57,632 nt of DNA from a virus, in IMG/VR virus record IMGVR_UViG_3300033553_000807, positions 1-57,632 of that record. One strand, written 5' to 3'. A model generated the notes under the pieces. That model had not been told where the DNA came from. It saw nothing but the letters and a program-made list of their open reading frames with translations, and did no database searches. This document shows, in pieces, positions 1 to 7,828 of this stretch (the first letter of the stretch is position 1; each line of letters opens with the position of its first letter). The position numbers and the translations under genes were made by a program.

Positions 1-1281
1 ATGACTAAAATTATTGATAAAATTAAAAACGTACCCTTAAACGTACACTTTTTGACAGCAAGAAAAAAATACACAATTGGCTTTTATACCGGAGGAATAA
101 ACCTCTCGGAATGGAATGATTTATCCAAAACCAGACAAAAGGAAGTGTTGTCTAAAGAATGGTACCTAAGATGGTCCTACAGGAACCCAGAAACTCACAA
201 ACTTGTTCGCCAAAATAACATAAAAGCCGGAGTTAATTATTACAATACAAAAACTGACCGGCTTCAAATTTTAAATACTTTTAAGCGAAATTTAGAATTA
301 TTGCTGGATGGTGGCTACTCTCCTTTTAATAAAGATATTGAGAATTTTTCCATTGAAAAACAATACACTGCAAATGAAGCTCTTGATTTTGTTTTGGCTT
401 TAAAAAAATCTACAGTATCAAGCAGAACCTATAATGATTACTATTATGAAGTTGAAAAGTTTAAAAAGTTTTTGCTCAAGCATCTGCTTTTAAAATCAAA
501 CATTAATAAAGTAACAAAAAATGTAGTTGTCAGGTATCTAAATGAAATCTTAAATGATTCATCGGCAAGAACCAGGAACAACTCAAGATCAAATCTAAGC
601 TCTCTTTTTACATTGATGAAGGATAATTTTATCATTGAAAGCAATTTTATTAAAGCTGATGTATCAAAGCTTTCTTCTTTAGGTAAAACAGACCGGACAA
701 TTCCGAATGATATTCTAAAAACCATTGCTGATCATCTTAAAAAAGAAAATCCCTCCTTATTATTATACATAAAATTTGTAGCCTATAATTTCCTTAGGCC
801 AGTTGAAGTAAACAGGCTTATCATTAAAAATGTAGATCTCAAAGAGAAAAGAATTTATTTCAAGGCAAAAAATAAACAGAATTTCAAAATTAAAAGGATC
901 CCGGATATTTTAGTTGAAGAATTATTGACTTTGAATTTAGATAAATACGATCCAGATGATTTTTTATTTACTCCTTCCGGAACACCTGGGAAATGGGATA
1001 GAGATGATAATGGCAGACGAGAATATTTTACAAATAAATTTAAGGAAAATATTAAAGACAAATTCAATTTAGGTGCTGAATACGGCATTTACAGCTTTAG
1101 GCATACCTACATTACTAATTTATTTAGAACGTACCGGAAAACAATGTCATTCAATACTGCTATTGATTCTTTAATGCCAATTACTGGCCATACATCAAAA
1201 GAAGGCCTGGTTAATTATATCCATAAAATAGATGCGGATATCCCTGCAGATTGGAGTGCGGATTTAGAGTTTATTTTGTAA
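1..1281 (+). CDS. int: Tyrosine recombinase (phage integrase)
   Basis: A 426-residue tyrosine recombinase that would catalyse integration and excision at the tRNA attachment site. The first ~115 residues look like the Bacteroidota arm-binding domain, ~120-220 the SAM-like core-binding domain, and ~235-420 the catalytic domain. Visible catalytic residues are R266 (FLRPVE), R367 in SFRHT (with Y364 where the family often has His), H397 (TGHTS) and the nucleophile candidate Y406 (NYIHK). The ATG is the first base of the window, so its promoter and attL are not visible. It is the only large rightward gene at this end and converges on a leftward gene, overlapping it by 18 bp. Two 12-bp-phased repeats lie inside its first codons. 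Confidence 0.95.
   Translation: MTKIIDKIKNVPLNVHFLTARKKYTIGFYTGGINLSEWNDLSKTRQKEVLSKEWYLRWSYRNPETHKLVRQNNIKAGVNYYNTKTDRLQILNTFKRNLELLLDGGYSPFNKDIENFSIEKQYTANEALDFVLALKKSTVSSRTYNDYYYEVEKFKKFLLKHLLLKSNINKVTKNVVVRYLNEILNDSSARTRNNSRSNLSSLFTLMKDNFIIESNFIKADVSKLSSLGKTDRTIPNDILKTIADHLKKENPSLLLYIKFVAYNFLRPVEVNRLIIKNVDLKEKRIYFKAKNKQNFKIKRIPDILVEELLTLNLDKYDPDDFLFTPSGTPGKWDRDDNGRREYFTNKFKENIKDKFNLGAEYGIYSFRHTYITNLFRTYRKTMSFNTAIDSLMPITGHTSKEGLVNYIHKIDADIPADWSADLEFIL
25..48 (+). promoter_or_regulatory. Probable integrase arm-type sites, left end
   Basis: AAACGTAC occurs at 27-34 and again at 39-46, exactly 12 bp apart, each followed by CCC/CAC. The same 8-mer family with the same 12-bp phase occurs at the right end of the prophage (52731-52762). 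Matching phased direct repeats near both ends are what arm-type integrase sites look like. Here they overlap codons 9-16 of the integrase gene. The role is inferred. Confidence 0.5.
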
Positions 1282-1674
1282 GATTTTTGATAATGATATT
1301 GGACGCCCGGATAATTTAATTGATTTAATAGCTTCATCCATTGTCATCCTTATTTTATGTAGTTTTTTATTCCCGTCTAAAATATGAAATTCATACAAAC
1401 TAAAAACAGTACAAATTGAAATATTTTCAAGGGTACCATGTATGAATGTATCATCTTTTTTATGGTTATTTTCAACATAAATAACATAACTTCCTAAAGA
1501 GACATTATTAATTATTTGTAATGCCAGGCACTCAATATTAAAATATTCCTTAGAGATCCTTTTCTTTTCTGAATTAAATTTTTTTATAGCGTCTTTTCTA
1601 TTATTTAAAAGAATTTCTCTTTTAACCTCTAATTCCTTAATTATATCACTTTTTGATTTTATTATGTTATCCAT
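1264..1674 (-). CDS. Hypothetical protein with N-terminal coiled coil
   Basis: About 136 residues; not recognised. Residues ~5-45 are charged and helical (KELEVKREILLNNRKDAIKK), consistent with a coiled coil, followed by a compact mixed region. I chose the ATG at 1674 because the upstream in-frame codon at 1692 is TTG. A TATTTTTG -7-like box lies just upstream, so it may be transcribed on its own, separated from the lysis operon by the hairpin at 1732-1756. It ends inside the 3' end of the convergent integrase. Position next to int would suit an excision or regulatory factor, but no HTH is evident. Confidence 0.6.
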   Translation of the reverse strand: MDNIIKSKSDIIKELEVKREILLNNRKDAIKKFNSEKKRISKEYFNIECLALQIINNVSLGSYVIYVENNHKKDDTFIHGTLENISICTVFSLYEFHILDGNKKLHKIRMTMDEAIKSIKLSGRPISLSKILQNKL

Positions 1675-1731
1675 GGTATAAATGTAAATCAAAAATATTA
1701 TTACAGCAATAGTAGTTTTATATGATTACAT

Positions 1732-1756
1732 AAAAAAACCACTCTGTGAAGAGTGG
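1732..1756 (-). terminator. Rho-independent terminator of the lysis/late operon
   Basis: CCACTCT and AGAGTGG (7-bp arms, GTGA loop) with a run of A on the left, that is a U-run for leftward transcripts. It lies just after the small gene ending at 1763 and would end the leftward late transcript. Confidence 0.8.
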
Positions 1757-1762
1757 CAAAAA

Positions 1763-1918
1763 TTAAAAAACAGTATTTAGCAAAAATTTATTCTTTCTTT
1801 TCTCAGTGGCGTTTTCGTTTCGCCAAAATTTTGCCCACAACGATACATTTACAATTAATGCCTGGTTGTTAGTGGCGTTTTTTTCTACGGTGTTGACAAG
1901 TCGTGTAAATGCATCCAT
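1763..1918 (-). CDS. Small hypothetical phage protein (51 aa)
   Basis: An uninterrupted 51-codon frame starting MDAFTRLVNTVEKNATNNQ and ending in a basic stretch (EKRKNKFLLNTVF). It fills the gap between the membrane protein gene (stop at 1935) and the operon terminator, with only a 16-bp gap. It is not recognised. The codon use and tight packing look like a real last gene of the late operon. There is no signal peptide or clear membrane segment. Confidence 0.55.
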   Translation of the reverse strand: MDAFTRLVNTVEKNATNNQALIVNVSLWAKFWRNENATEKRKNKFLLNTVF

Positions 1919-1934
1919 CACATAAATTTTAGAT

Positions 1935-2567
1935 TTATCTTCTAATTTTAAATACGGTGAAATTATAACCTATAAAAATTCTTTGTTCTGTATCGTATGA
2001 AGCTGTAATCATATTTCCTTTTGCATTTTGAAATCCGATGTTGGCTTTAAATAGTGGTTTATTAAACAATAGTGTATTGCCAACTTCCAAGCCGGCTAAC
2101 ATTCTGAATTTTACTTCTTTTGGCTGTACTTCAATTTCTTTTGGCTTAATAACATACGATGGTGTAATTTCTTGCACTTCGCCCTGGACAATTCCGTTGA
2201 TGTTTATGATTAAATTGTCATCTTCAAATTTTGTGTCGAATTTATTTAATTGGATGGCTTTTTTGAAGAGCAATTCCTTTTTTAAATCATCAATTTCACG
2301 CTGATATGATTTTAGTAAACTATCGTTTTTAATAATCATTGGCGGTGGAATGGCAGTATTTTTTGACTTGTCATTTTTGGACAAATTTTGTCCTAAATCT
2401 TTTTTAACTATTGGAGTGTGAATTGGCTTTATCGGCTCAAATTTTGCTTCAATTTTAGGCGTTGTAATAATTTGCGGTTTGGTAGTTGGTGCGTTGCTAC
2501 AGTCTTTTAAAAACAGAAATACCAATAATGCAACGATGATTAAGTATGGAAAGGATTTTTTAAGCAT
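1935..2567 (-). CDS. Membrane-anchored periplasmic protein of the lysis region
   Basis: 210 residues. Residues 4-20 are a single hydrophobic segment (YLIIVALLVFLFLKDC), followed by a Pro/Lys-rich linker, a short helical stretch around 85-105 and a C-terminal part that looks beta-rich and outer-membrane-like (GFQNAKGNMITASYDTEQRIFIGYNF). It sits directly downstream of the endolysin gene, where many phages encode spanins or other envelope-disrupting proteins. I do not recognise a spanin by sequence, so that role is inferred from position and topology only. Cys23 is not in a convincing lipobox. Confidence 0.6.
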   Translation of the reverse strand: MLKKSFPYLIIVALLVFLFLKDCSNAPTTKPQIITTPKIEAKFEPIKPIHTPIVKKDLGQNLSKNDKSKNTAIPPPMIIKNDSLLKSYQREIDDLKKELLFKKAIQLNKFDTKFEDDNLIININGIVQGEVQEITPSYVIKPKEIEVQPKEVKFRMLAGLEVGNTLLFNKPLFKANIGFQNAKGNMITASYDTEQRIFIGYNFTVFKIRR

Positions 2568-2614
2568 AATTTCACTTATAAGTTAATTATTCAGTTTTTT
2601 TGTTTTGCATTATT

Positions 2615-3133
2615 TTAAGCTTCGTTTTTAGAAATAACTCCTTCTTTGCCAAGCGCAATAACTCTTACACTATCTGGCTGTGAGAATTTCCATTTTGGAC
2701 GACGAATGCCTAAACACCTCGTTTTTAAAATTCTGGTAACACAAACTTTATCACCTTGGTTACCTCCTAAAACGTGGTAGCAATCGGCATCTTCACCAAC
2801 GTAAAAACCAACGTGTCCGCCTGATCCTCGTGAAAACACCAATATATCTCCTAACATAGCCGTTGGTTGTTTTGTGCCAAATTTTAGCCAATTTCTTGCC
2901 CACAACGGATTTACAACTACTTCTTTATTGGCTCGTTTACAAACAATGGCAACATACAATCCGCACCAGGGGATTTCATCATTGGTATAAACTTTTCCCA
3001 ATCCCAATTCATCTGCCCACTGCATAATTTTAGGATTGTGTTCTTTTCCCAATATTTCCTGAATACCAATATATTTTATGGCTTCTTGTATTAATTTTGG
3101 AGCGGATGTTTTTAGATAGTTATAACTCATCAT
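2615..3133 (-). CDS. NlpC/P60- or CHAP-type endolysin (TIGR02594-like)
   Basis: 172 residues from the ATG at 3133. The longer upstream frame overlaps the preceding gene and is unlikely. The fold is that of a small cysteine peptidase cleaving peptidoglycan peptides: catalytic Cys57 in IPWCGLYVA, His107 in GGHVGFYVG and polar residue N125 in LGGNQGD, with a Trp-rich loop (NPLWARNWLKFG) between them. The N-terminal ~50 residues resemble the helical lead-in of TIGR02594 proteins. There is no signal peptide, so export would depend on the holin-like proteins encoded just upstream. Confidence 0.85.
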   Translation of the reverse strand: MMSYNYLKTSAPKLIQEAIKYIGIQEILGKEHNPKIMQWADELGLGKVYTNDEIPWCGLYVAIVCKRANKEVVVNPLWARNWLKFGTKQPTAMLGDILVFSRGSGGHVGFYVGEDADCYHVLGGNQGDKVCVTRILKTRCLGIRRPKWKFSQPDSVRVIALGKEGVISKNEA

Positions 3134-3150
3134 CTTCGTTTTTTGGTGAT

Positions 3151-3444
3151 TTATTTTTTTAACAATGAAAATATCCACGAGATAAGAGCAACGCCAACAA
3201 CTGCCAACAACCAATTTATTAATTTTACATAAACTGTATTTTTAGTTTTTTCTTCTTGTAACGTTAAAACCCGAGCTTCTAAAATTTCCATTTTTGCCGT
3301 TAAAACATTAATACGTCCTGTTAAACCTTTGTCACCACTTAAAGGATTTCCCAATAATGCAGACTTAATTTCAGCAACGTCGTCTTGTATTTTTGCTACG
3401 CTCACTTCCATAATTTTAAAGCGTTCTAGTTCTTGTGCTGTCAT
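3151..3444 (-). CDS. XhlA-like small membrane protein with coiled coil
   Basis: 97 residues: a charged helical N-terminal two thirds (EVSVAKIQDDVAEIKSAL, then AKMEILEARVLTLQEEK) and a C-terminal membrane helix at ~76-93 (LINWLLAVVGVALISWIF) followed by LLKK. Coiled coil plus C-terminal anchor is the layout of haemolysin XhlA-type phage proteins that assist holins. It lies between the endolysin gene and a second holin-like gene, supporting a role in host lysis. The family assignment rests on architecture. Confidence 0.6.
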   Translation of the reverse strand: MTAQELERFKIMEVSVAKIQDDVAEIKSALLGNPLSGDKGLTGRINVLTAKMEILEARVLTLQEEKTKNTVYVKLINWLLAVVGVALISWIFSLLKK

Positions 3445-3477
3445 AATTTTTCATTTTTACGTGGGGATTTATTGTTA

Positions 3478-3750
3478 TTACTTATTTCTATTAAAATACA
3501 TTTCTATAATACTTTTGTACTTCTCTAATATTTCAGCTCCGATAAAAACCATCGTTAAGGCAACCCACGCATCACCGTCAATACTTCCCGAAACAACCAA
3601 AACACAACCAACTATCCAAGCCAAAAATCTACGGCTTGTGATTTTTCTCTGCCATACATCTAAAAAACCATCTGAGTCAATATCGTTTTTAATTGTTTTG
3701 ACCTTAATATCAGTTATGTTTTCCGCTTTTATTGTTGCTGTTTGTTTCAT
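3478..3750 (-). CDS. Putative holin (two membrane segments)
   Basis: 90 residues. The N-terminal ~40 are polar and acidic (IDSDGFLDVWQRK). Two hydrophobic segments follow, ~43-58 (FLAWIVGCVLVVSGSI) and ~62-74 (WVALTMVFIGAEI), with a basic C-terminus (YFNRNK). Size, topology and position directly upstream of the XhlA-like and endolysin genes fit a class II-like holin, but I do not recognise a named family. Confidence 0.55.
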   Translation of the reverse strand: MKQTATIKAENITDIKVKTIKNDIDSDGFLDVWQRKITSRRFLAWIVGCVLVVSGSIDGDAWVALTMVFIGAEILEKYKSIIEMYFNRNK

Positions 3751-3758
3751 ATTACATT

Positions 3759-4082
3759 TTATTTATCTATGCTTTTAAATGCGTGATTATTGTCTAATTT
3801 GTTCAATAGCCAAACAAGTCTTTTTCCTGTTTTTGTGAGCGTGTTATTTCTTTCATTTTTACCCAATGCGCTTGAAATTGTTTCTCCAATAACACCAAAA
3901 TGGTAACCGTTTTCGGTTCTTAAATATTTATTCCAAAGGGTTCTAAATTCTCGGTTTGCAAATTTGTCTAAACTTATTGCCGAACTTTTAAAATATCCTT
4001 TTTTGTTTTCTACTAAAAAATAATTCCAAACGGTTAAGGGCAAAAAAAGCAGGTAGGCAATTATGAATAGTATGCCGCCCAT
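3759..4082 (-). CDS. Small membrane protein, lysis region
   Basis: 107 residues, with one N-terminal hydrophobic segment at ~2-22 (ILFIIAYLLFLPLTVWNYFLV) and a basic soluble remainder. The gene begins in a TAATG overlap with the stop of the preceding gene, indicating translational coupling. Not recognised. With the next three genes it forms a run of membrane-active products before the endolysin, so a lysis-associated role is plausible. Confidence 0.55.
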   Translation of the reverse strand: MGGILFIIAYLLFLPLTVWNYFLVENKKGYFKSSAISLDKFANREFRTLWNKYLRTENGYHFGVIGETISSALGKNERNNTLTKTGKRLVWLLNKLDNNHAFKSIDK

Positions 4083-4609
4083 TAACTTGTATAATTTATA
4101 GCGATGTAATCTGTAATAATTAAAAGCAATCTATTGTACAAACTTTCACCAACTACCGAAAAACCAATTTCTTCCAATAACTGTTTTGCACTTATCCATT
4201 GCCCTGCCAATACTTCATTTCTTACTGGTATTAATATGCGCTCAATGCCTTTTTGTTCTTCTTCTGTAATAATGCCGTTTAACTTTGCCAATCTAAATTC
4301 TGCGCTTAATGAAGCGTAAATAGTAACGCCATCATTGGCACGTTTGATGTACATGTTTTTTTCGGCTTCCAATGCTTTTGCAATAATTTCTGCTTGAATA
4401 TTGATAACTTCGTAAGTGAATGTATTTTCATTTTGATATAATTCACCTAATTTTTCACCATCAATTATAACAGGCGTAACCAATTCTAAAAAACCTTCTG
4501 CTTCAATTATTTCCGCACTTTCATTTGGAAAGTTTGGGTAATTTTTATAAGGATGCGGTAATTCATTGTAAATCCTTATGCCATCTATTTCTCTTTTTGC
4601 GTATTTCAT
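4082..4609 (-). CDS. Tail-fibre-associated protein, unknown function
   Basis: 175 residues from the ATG at 4609; the preceding spike gene stops at 4620, so longer starts are not credible. Residues 1-60 are Pro/Tyr-rich (YNELPHPYKNYPNFPNES) and residues ~75-160 are helical (EIIAKALEAEKNMY; EEEQKGIERILIPVRNEVLAGQW). The gene follows the tail spike, where tail-fibre assembly chaperones or spike-linked proteins are often encoded. I do not recognise a family. It overlaps the next gene by TAATG. Confidence 0.5.
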   Translation of the reverse strand: MKYAKREIDGIRIYNELPHPYKNYPNFPNESAEIIEAEGFLELVTPVIIDGEKLGELYQNENTFTYEVINIQAEIIAKALEAEKNMYIKRANDGVTIYASLSAEFRLAKLNGIITEEEQKGIERILIPVRNEVLAGQWISAKQLLEEIGFSVVGESLYNRLLLIITDYIAINYTS

Positions 4610-4619
4610 AATTATTATT

Positions 4620-7325
4620 TTAAGAAGTCGTTGATACTCCATAAGAACCCGCATCAATTGTTTTTGTTCCTACAACTTTAGTAGTGTTTAAGCGTTGCCC
4701 TACTGATGATGAATAAACGTTAATTGCTGTTATATTACAAGTTGTTGCAGAATCCCAACCAAATCCAACGCTTGAATTTACCGCCATTTCTAATTTACCT
4801 AATAAGGTTGTGCTTATTATTACCCCCGTACAACCAGTCCAAAAAATTATACCATTGGCATTAACATTGAAAGAATCAAAAAAACAAGCACGTATATCAA
4901 TATTTGCAGTTTCATTTTGAAGTAAAGCCCAATAAGTAGATGCAGAAGTACTCCAAACGGAACAACCAACTAACATCATTTGTGCTTTTACAGTATTTAC
5001 AAATCTCGAATTAAAATTACCATTTACATAAAGTTGAACACCACCTAAAAACACATCACTATAATTTAATGCGATTGATGATGAAGTATATCTTAAAAAC
5101 TGTACAGTAGTTTTACTTCCTTTTGAAAATATATGCCCATTTATTAAAGTTGTTGGCGTTATAATTTCATAAGTATTTGCATTTGAAGAAACACCGAATG
5201 TAATGTTATAATCAGAATTATAGAAATCTTTTCTATATCCGTATGTTTCATATGGACAAGTTAATTCGGTTGCTGTATTACTAATAATTGGCAAAACACA
5301 CCCAATGTTTATACCGCTTGTGATATGTAAAAATTTATATTTATGTTCATTTGTTGTCCAGCTTTTTGTTGAATCTGACGGTTTAAATCTGCCTAAAGTT
5401 GTATCTCTAGCTATGGAAGTAAAAGAACCCGTAATTGATGTGTATTCCCCTGATATTTTAATTTTAAAATCACCCACTGCATTTTTTCCGTTTACATAAA
5501 CTTCTTCATTATAAGTACCAGCTTGAATAACTACATAAACATCACCGTAATATTGTGGCGGTATTTGCTCAATGGCATAAGCTATTGTTCTAAAAGCGTT
5601 TACACCTGTACCATCGCCATAATTAACATTGTCAGTTCCTGTTGGGCTAACCCATATTTTCATTTCACCAAATGAACGAACAGAGTTCCATCCAGCACCA
5701 TTGTATTGCATTAATATATGGCGGTTTGCTTTATCAACTCTGTAAAATAAACCTGTATCTAAACCTGTTGTTGGTAAAGTAGAACCCGAAACAACACCAC
5801 TATCTAATTTCCATATAAGGTCGTAATCCGCAAGCGTACCAAATGTTGTGCCTAAATATTGGTAAACTGCTTTACCGCTTGTTATTGTAGGGTCGGCACT
5901 TGCATCATCAACTTTGTAAAACGCATTTAATATTTGGTCGCCTTGTGCTGCCAACATTGCAGCAATAGTTGCATAAGTTGCTGAAACGGCTGGTGCAGTT
6001 GCTTCACCACCTAATATTAACCCATCTACTTTATTGGCTACTTTTTGAACGGTGTTATCGGTTAGTGCTAAGTTGCCTGCGAATGCGGAAGCATCAACGG
6101 AAACTGCTGCGGCTGTTGTTGCGCCGCCTCCAGCAGCATTAATAACAGGATTGTCAGGGTCGGTTTCATCAATAGTTATATTTGTGCCTGCAATTAATTT
6201 GTTTTGCTTACCTAAAACAGCTGCGCCGTTGGTGGTAATCCAATTGTATGCGCTAATGCAATTATTTATAAATGTTTGGGTAATTTGTTCTAAAACATTA
6301 TAGTTAGAATGTGTATGCGTTGATGGCACTAAAACAGCTGATGTTCCTTGTTGTATTCTAACATCATCAATAAAAATAGTTGTGCCATTTTTATTATTAC
6401 CAACATACATATAATCGTACTCTTCATTTCCCCAAGCACCACCAACTCTAAAGGCTGTACCAGGAATTATAATAGTTTGCCATTGGTTTATAAGAAATGC
6501 ATCGAAATTAAACGTGCCGTGAGCAACGTATATTTCACCAACACGCATTGTACCATTAACCCAAAGCTGTAAACGCAAACTATTGTTTGTTGAATCCTTA
6601 CACCATACTTTAAGAAATACATTTGATAAATTAGATCCTAAATATTTTACGGTAGAGTTTAAATCAAAATGATTTCTATTAACTATTTTTACCGATTTTG
6701 TGCCTAAAAAGGCCTGTTCAATGCTATCTAGTGTAACAAAAGTTGGGTTTGGTGTTGATGTGTTTTTTTCTCCACCTACCTCTTGTAAGTTTTCACCATA
6801 CCATAAAATATTTGAAACACCCAATGGCGCCGTTGCTAAATTTTCAATAACTGCAATCAATAGCTTTATTTGATGACCCCATTCCAATGATGGTTCTAAT
6901 CCGGCAACACCTTCTAAAATAAATAATTGCCCATCTAAATCTGAATCCCCATAAAATACATCTAATCTTGTAGTTCCTGATGCATTAGGATTTGATGTCA
7001 ATGGAAAACCGTTAGAATAATACAAAACGTTATTAAACCTATAAACAAGGTTATTTGTTTTATATGAAAGGCCACCTGTGTATTCTATAGTTCCACTAAC
7101 AATACCATTGATACCGTAGTTGTATTGTGATAGAACAGAAGATTCAACAATTTGCTGGACGGTTATATATTGACTTTCACCATTAATAAATACCCGTATT
7201 TTAGAATCAGCATTTAAAGCAGCTTGAAAAGTAAATTGATCGGTTTTTTTAGCTTTTCCAATGAAATTATTTACTGTAGCCGTTAAATCAGCAAGTTTTT
7301 GCTTTACAACTGATAATTCACTCAT
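4620..7325 (-). CDS. Tail spike / receptor-binding protein with beta-helix
   Basis: 901 residues, probably the host-recognition spike. The N-terminal ~110 residues would attach to the tail. Around 180-335 there is a beta-sandwich-like region resembling carbohydrate-binding modules (FVTLDSIEQAFLGTKSVKIVN). At ~400-520 is a Gly/Ala-rich region of the kind common in fibre shafts. From ~555 the phrase TDNVNYGDGTGVNAFRTIAYAI begins a right-handed beta-helix of pectate-lyase type running to about residue 870. Such helices often bind or cleave surface polysaccharide. No catalytic residues can be named from sequence alone. Its transcript likely starts at its own promoter (7347-7354). Confidence 0.8.
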   Translation of the reverse strand: MSELSVVKQKLADLTATVNNFIGKAKKTDQFTFQAALNADSKIRVFINGESQYITVQQIVESSVLSQYNYGINGIVSGTIEYTGGLSYKTNNLVYRFNNVLYYSNGFPLTSNPNASGTTRLDVFYGDSDLDGQLFILEGVAGLEPSLEWGHQIKLLIAVIENLATAPLGVSNILWYGENLQEVGGEKNTSTPNPTFVTLDSIEQAFLGTKSVKIVNRNHFDLNSTVKYLGSNLSNVFLKVWCKDSTNNSLRLQLWVNGTMRVGEIYVAHGTFNFDAFLINQWQTIIIPGTAFRVGGAWGNEEYDYMYVGNNKNGTTIFIDDVRIQQGTSAVLVPSTHTHSNYNVLEQITQTFINNCISAYNWITTNGAAVLGKQNKLIAGTNITIDETDPDNPVINAAGGGATTAAAVSVDASAFAGNLALTDNTVQKVANKVDGLILGGEATAPAVSATYATIAAMLAAQGDQILNAFYKVDDASADPTITSGKAVYQYLGTTFGTLADYDLIWKLDSGVVSGSTLPTTGLDTGLFYRVDKANRHILMQYNGAGWNSVRSFGEMKIWVSPTGTDNVNYGDGTGVNAFRTIAYAIEQIPPQYYGDVYVVIQAGTYNEEVYVNGKNAVGDFKIKISGEYTSITGSFTSIARDTTLGRFKPSDSTKSWTTNEHKYKFLHITSGINIGCVLPIISNTATELTCPYETYGYRKDFYNSDYNITFGVSSNANTYEIITPTTLINGHIFSKGSKTTVQFLRYTSSSIALNYSDVFLGGVQLYVNGNFNSRFVNTVKAQMMLVGCSVWSTSASTYWALLQNETANIDIRACFFDSFNVNANGIIFWTGCTGVIISTTLLGKLEMAVNSSVGFGWDSATTCNITAINVYSSSVGQRLNTTKVVGTKTIDAGSYGVSTTS

Positions 7326-7346
7326 AATGAAACTGTTTTATTTACA

Positions 7347-7390
7347 CAAATGTAATAAATTAATCCTTATTTAGAATCATTCTAAATAAG
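7347..7390 (-). promoter_or_regulatory. Tail-spike operon promoter with 25-bp palindrome
   Basis: On the leftward strand a -7 box TACATTTG lies at 7347-7354, 22 bp before the spike ATG. A perfect 12-1-12 palindrome occupies 7366-7390; its half-site is CTTATTTAGAAT and its centre is 7378. The -33 position, where TTTG would be expected, lies inside the palindrome and lacks TTTG. A protein bound there could activate or block this promoter. The 7-1-7 core TTAGAAT-N-ATTCTAA resembles Fur-family boxes. The same palindrome recurs at 22386-22424. Confidence 0.65.
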
Positions 7391-7421
7391 AAAATCACTA
7401 TTATTGAATAGTTCTTTTTTG

Positions 7422-7429
7422 TAACTTTG
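7422..7429 (+). promoter_or_regulatory. Rightward -7 box for the 7.4 kb gene pair
   Basis: TAACTTTG matches TAnnTTTG. Its 3' edge is 5 bp from the ATG at 7434, so the transcript would be leaderless or nearly so. A weak TTG lies at 7404-7406. It shares the 7366-7390 palindrome with the divergent spike promoter. Confidence 0.5.
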
Positions 7430-7433
7430 TGAT

Positions 7434-7646
7434 ATGGGTTTTATATTTTGGTTATTTGTAGTGATCGTTGGTGGTTTTTGGCTTATTGGCAAACTGCTCG
7501 GAAGCTTTTTATTTCCAAATAAAAAGGAGGATAAATATACTTTTGTGGACAATTCAGTTCATTATCACGAGCACAAAAGCATCAATATTATTGATGACAC
7601 TACCAAAAAGAAAATTTTTGAATTAAAAGAAAGTATTGAGAAATGA
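7434..7646 (+). CDS. Small membrane protein, rightward moron gene 1
   Basis: 70 residues. An N-terminal membrane helix (FIFWLFVVIVGGFWLIGKLLGSFLF, ~3-27) is followed by a hydrophilic tail with a His-rich patch (NSVHYHEHKSINI). It is the first of two overlapping genes (ATGA) read against the late operon, with its own promoter and a terminator at 7798-7828. Not recognised. Independent transcription unit plus small membrane protein is typical of a lysogenically expressed moron, for example superinfection exclusion. That role is inference. Confidence 0.65.
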   Translation: MGFIFWLFVVIVGGFWLIGKLLGSFLFPNKKEDKYTFVDNSVHYHEHKSINIIDDTTKKKIFELKESIEK

Positions 7647-7810
7647 ATGAAGAAACTAAAATATTAGCTGAAGAAGCTGAAGAAGCTTTGAAAACAAATA
7701 ATTTTGAAAAACTTTTTGCTCTTTCTGATAAATTGAAAAAATGTGATATTTGTAATGAAATATTTATTGATTCAGAAAATAATAATCATAAATGTATAAA
7801 AAGCCACTAA
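7643..7810 (+). CDS. Small CxxC...HxC putative zinc-binding protein, moron gene 2
   Basis: 55 residues, beginning MNEETKILAEEAEEALKTNN, with an acidic helical first half. The second half carries C-x2-C, then about 12 residues on H-x-C (KKCDICNEIF...NNHKC), a plausible zinc-binding knuckle. The ATG overlaps the stop of the membrane-protein gene by 4 bp, so the two are probably translated together. The frame ends within the shared hairpin at 7798-7828. No family is recognised. Confidence 0.6.
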   Translation: MNEETKILAEEAEEALKTNNFEKLFALSDKLKKCDICNEIFIDSENNNHKCIKSH

Positions 7811-7828
7811 TTAAAGTGGCTTTTTTTT
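7798..7828. terminator. Bidirectional terminator between convergent genes
   Basis: AAAGCCAC and GTGGCTTT arms around TAATTAAA, with T8 on the right and A5 on the left, so it can act in both directions. It separates the rightward pair from the leftward tail gene whose stop codon is at 7827-7829. Confidence 0.85.

Noticed and set aside
1757-1934. Attachment site or second terminator downstream of the lysis genes
   Set aside because: The stretch is accounted for by a 51-codon gene and the single hairpin at 1732-1756; no direct repeat with the attR tRNA fragment was seen.
2615-3214. Longer endolysin with N-terminal extension (start at 3214)
   Set aside because: The extra 27 residues overlap the XhlA-like gene by 64 bp and show no signal peptide; the ATG at 3133 fits better.
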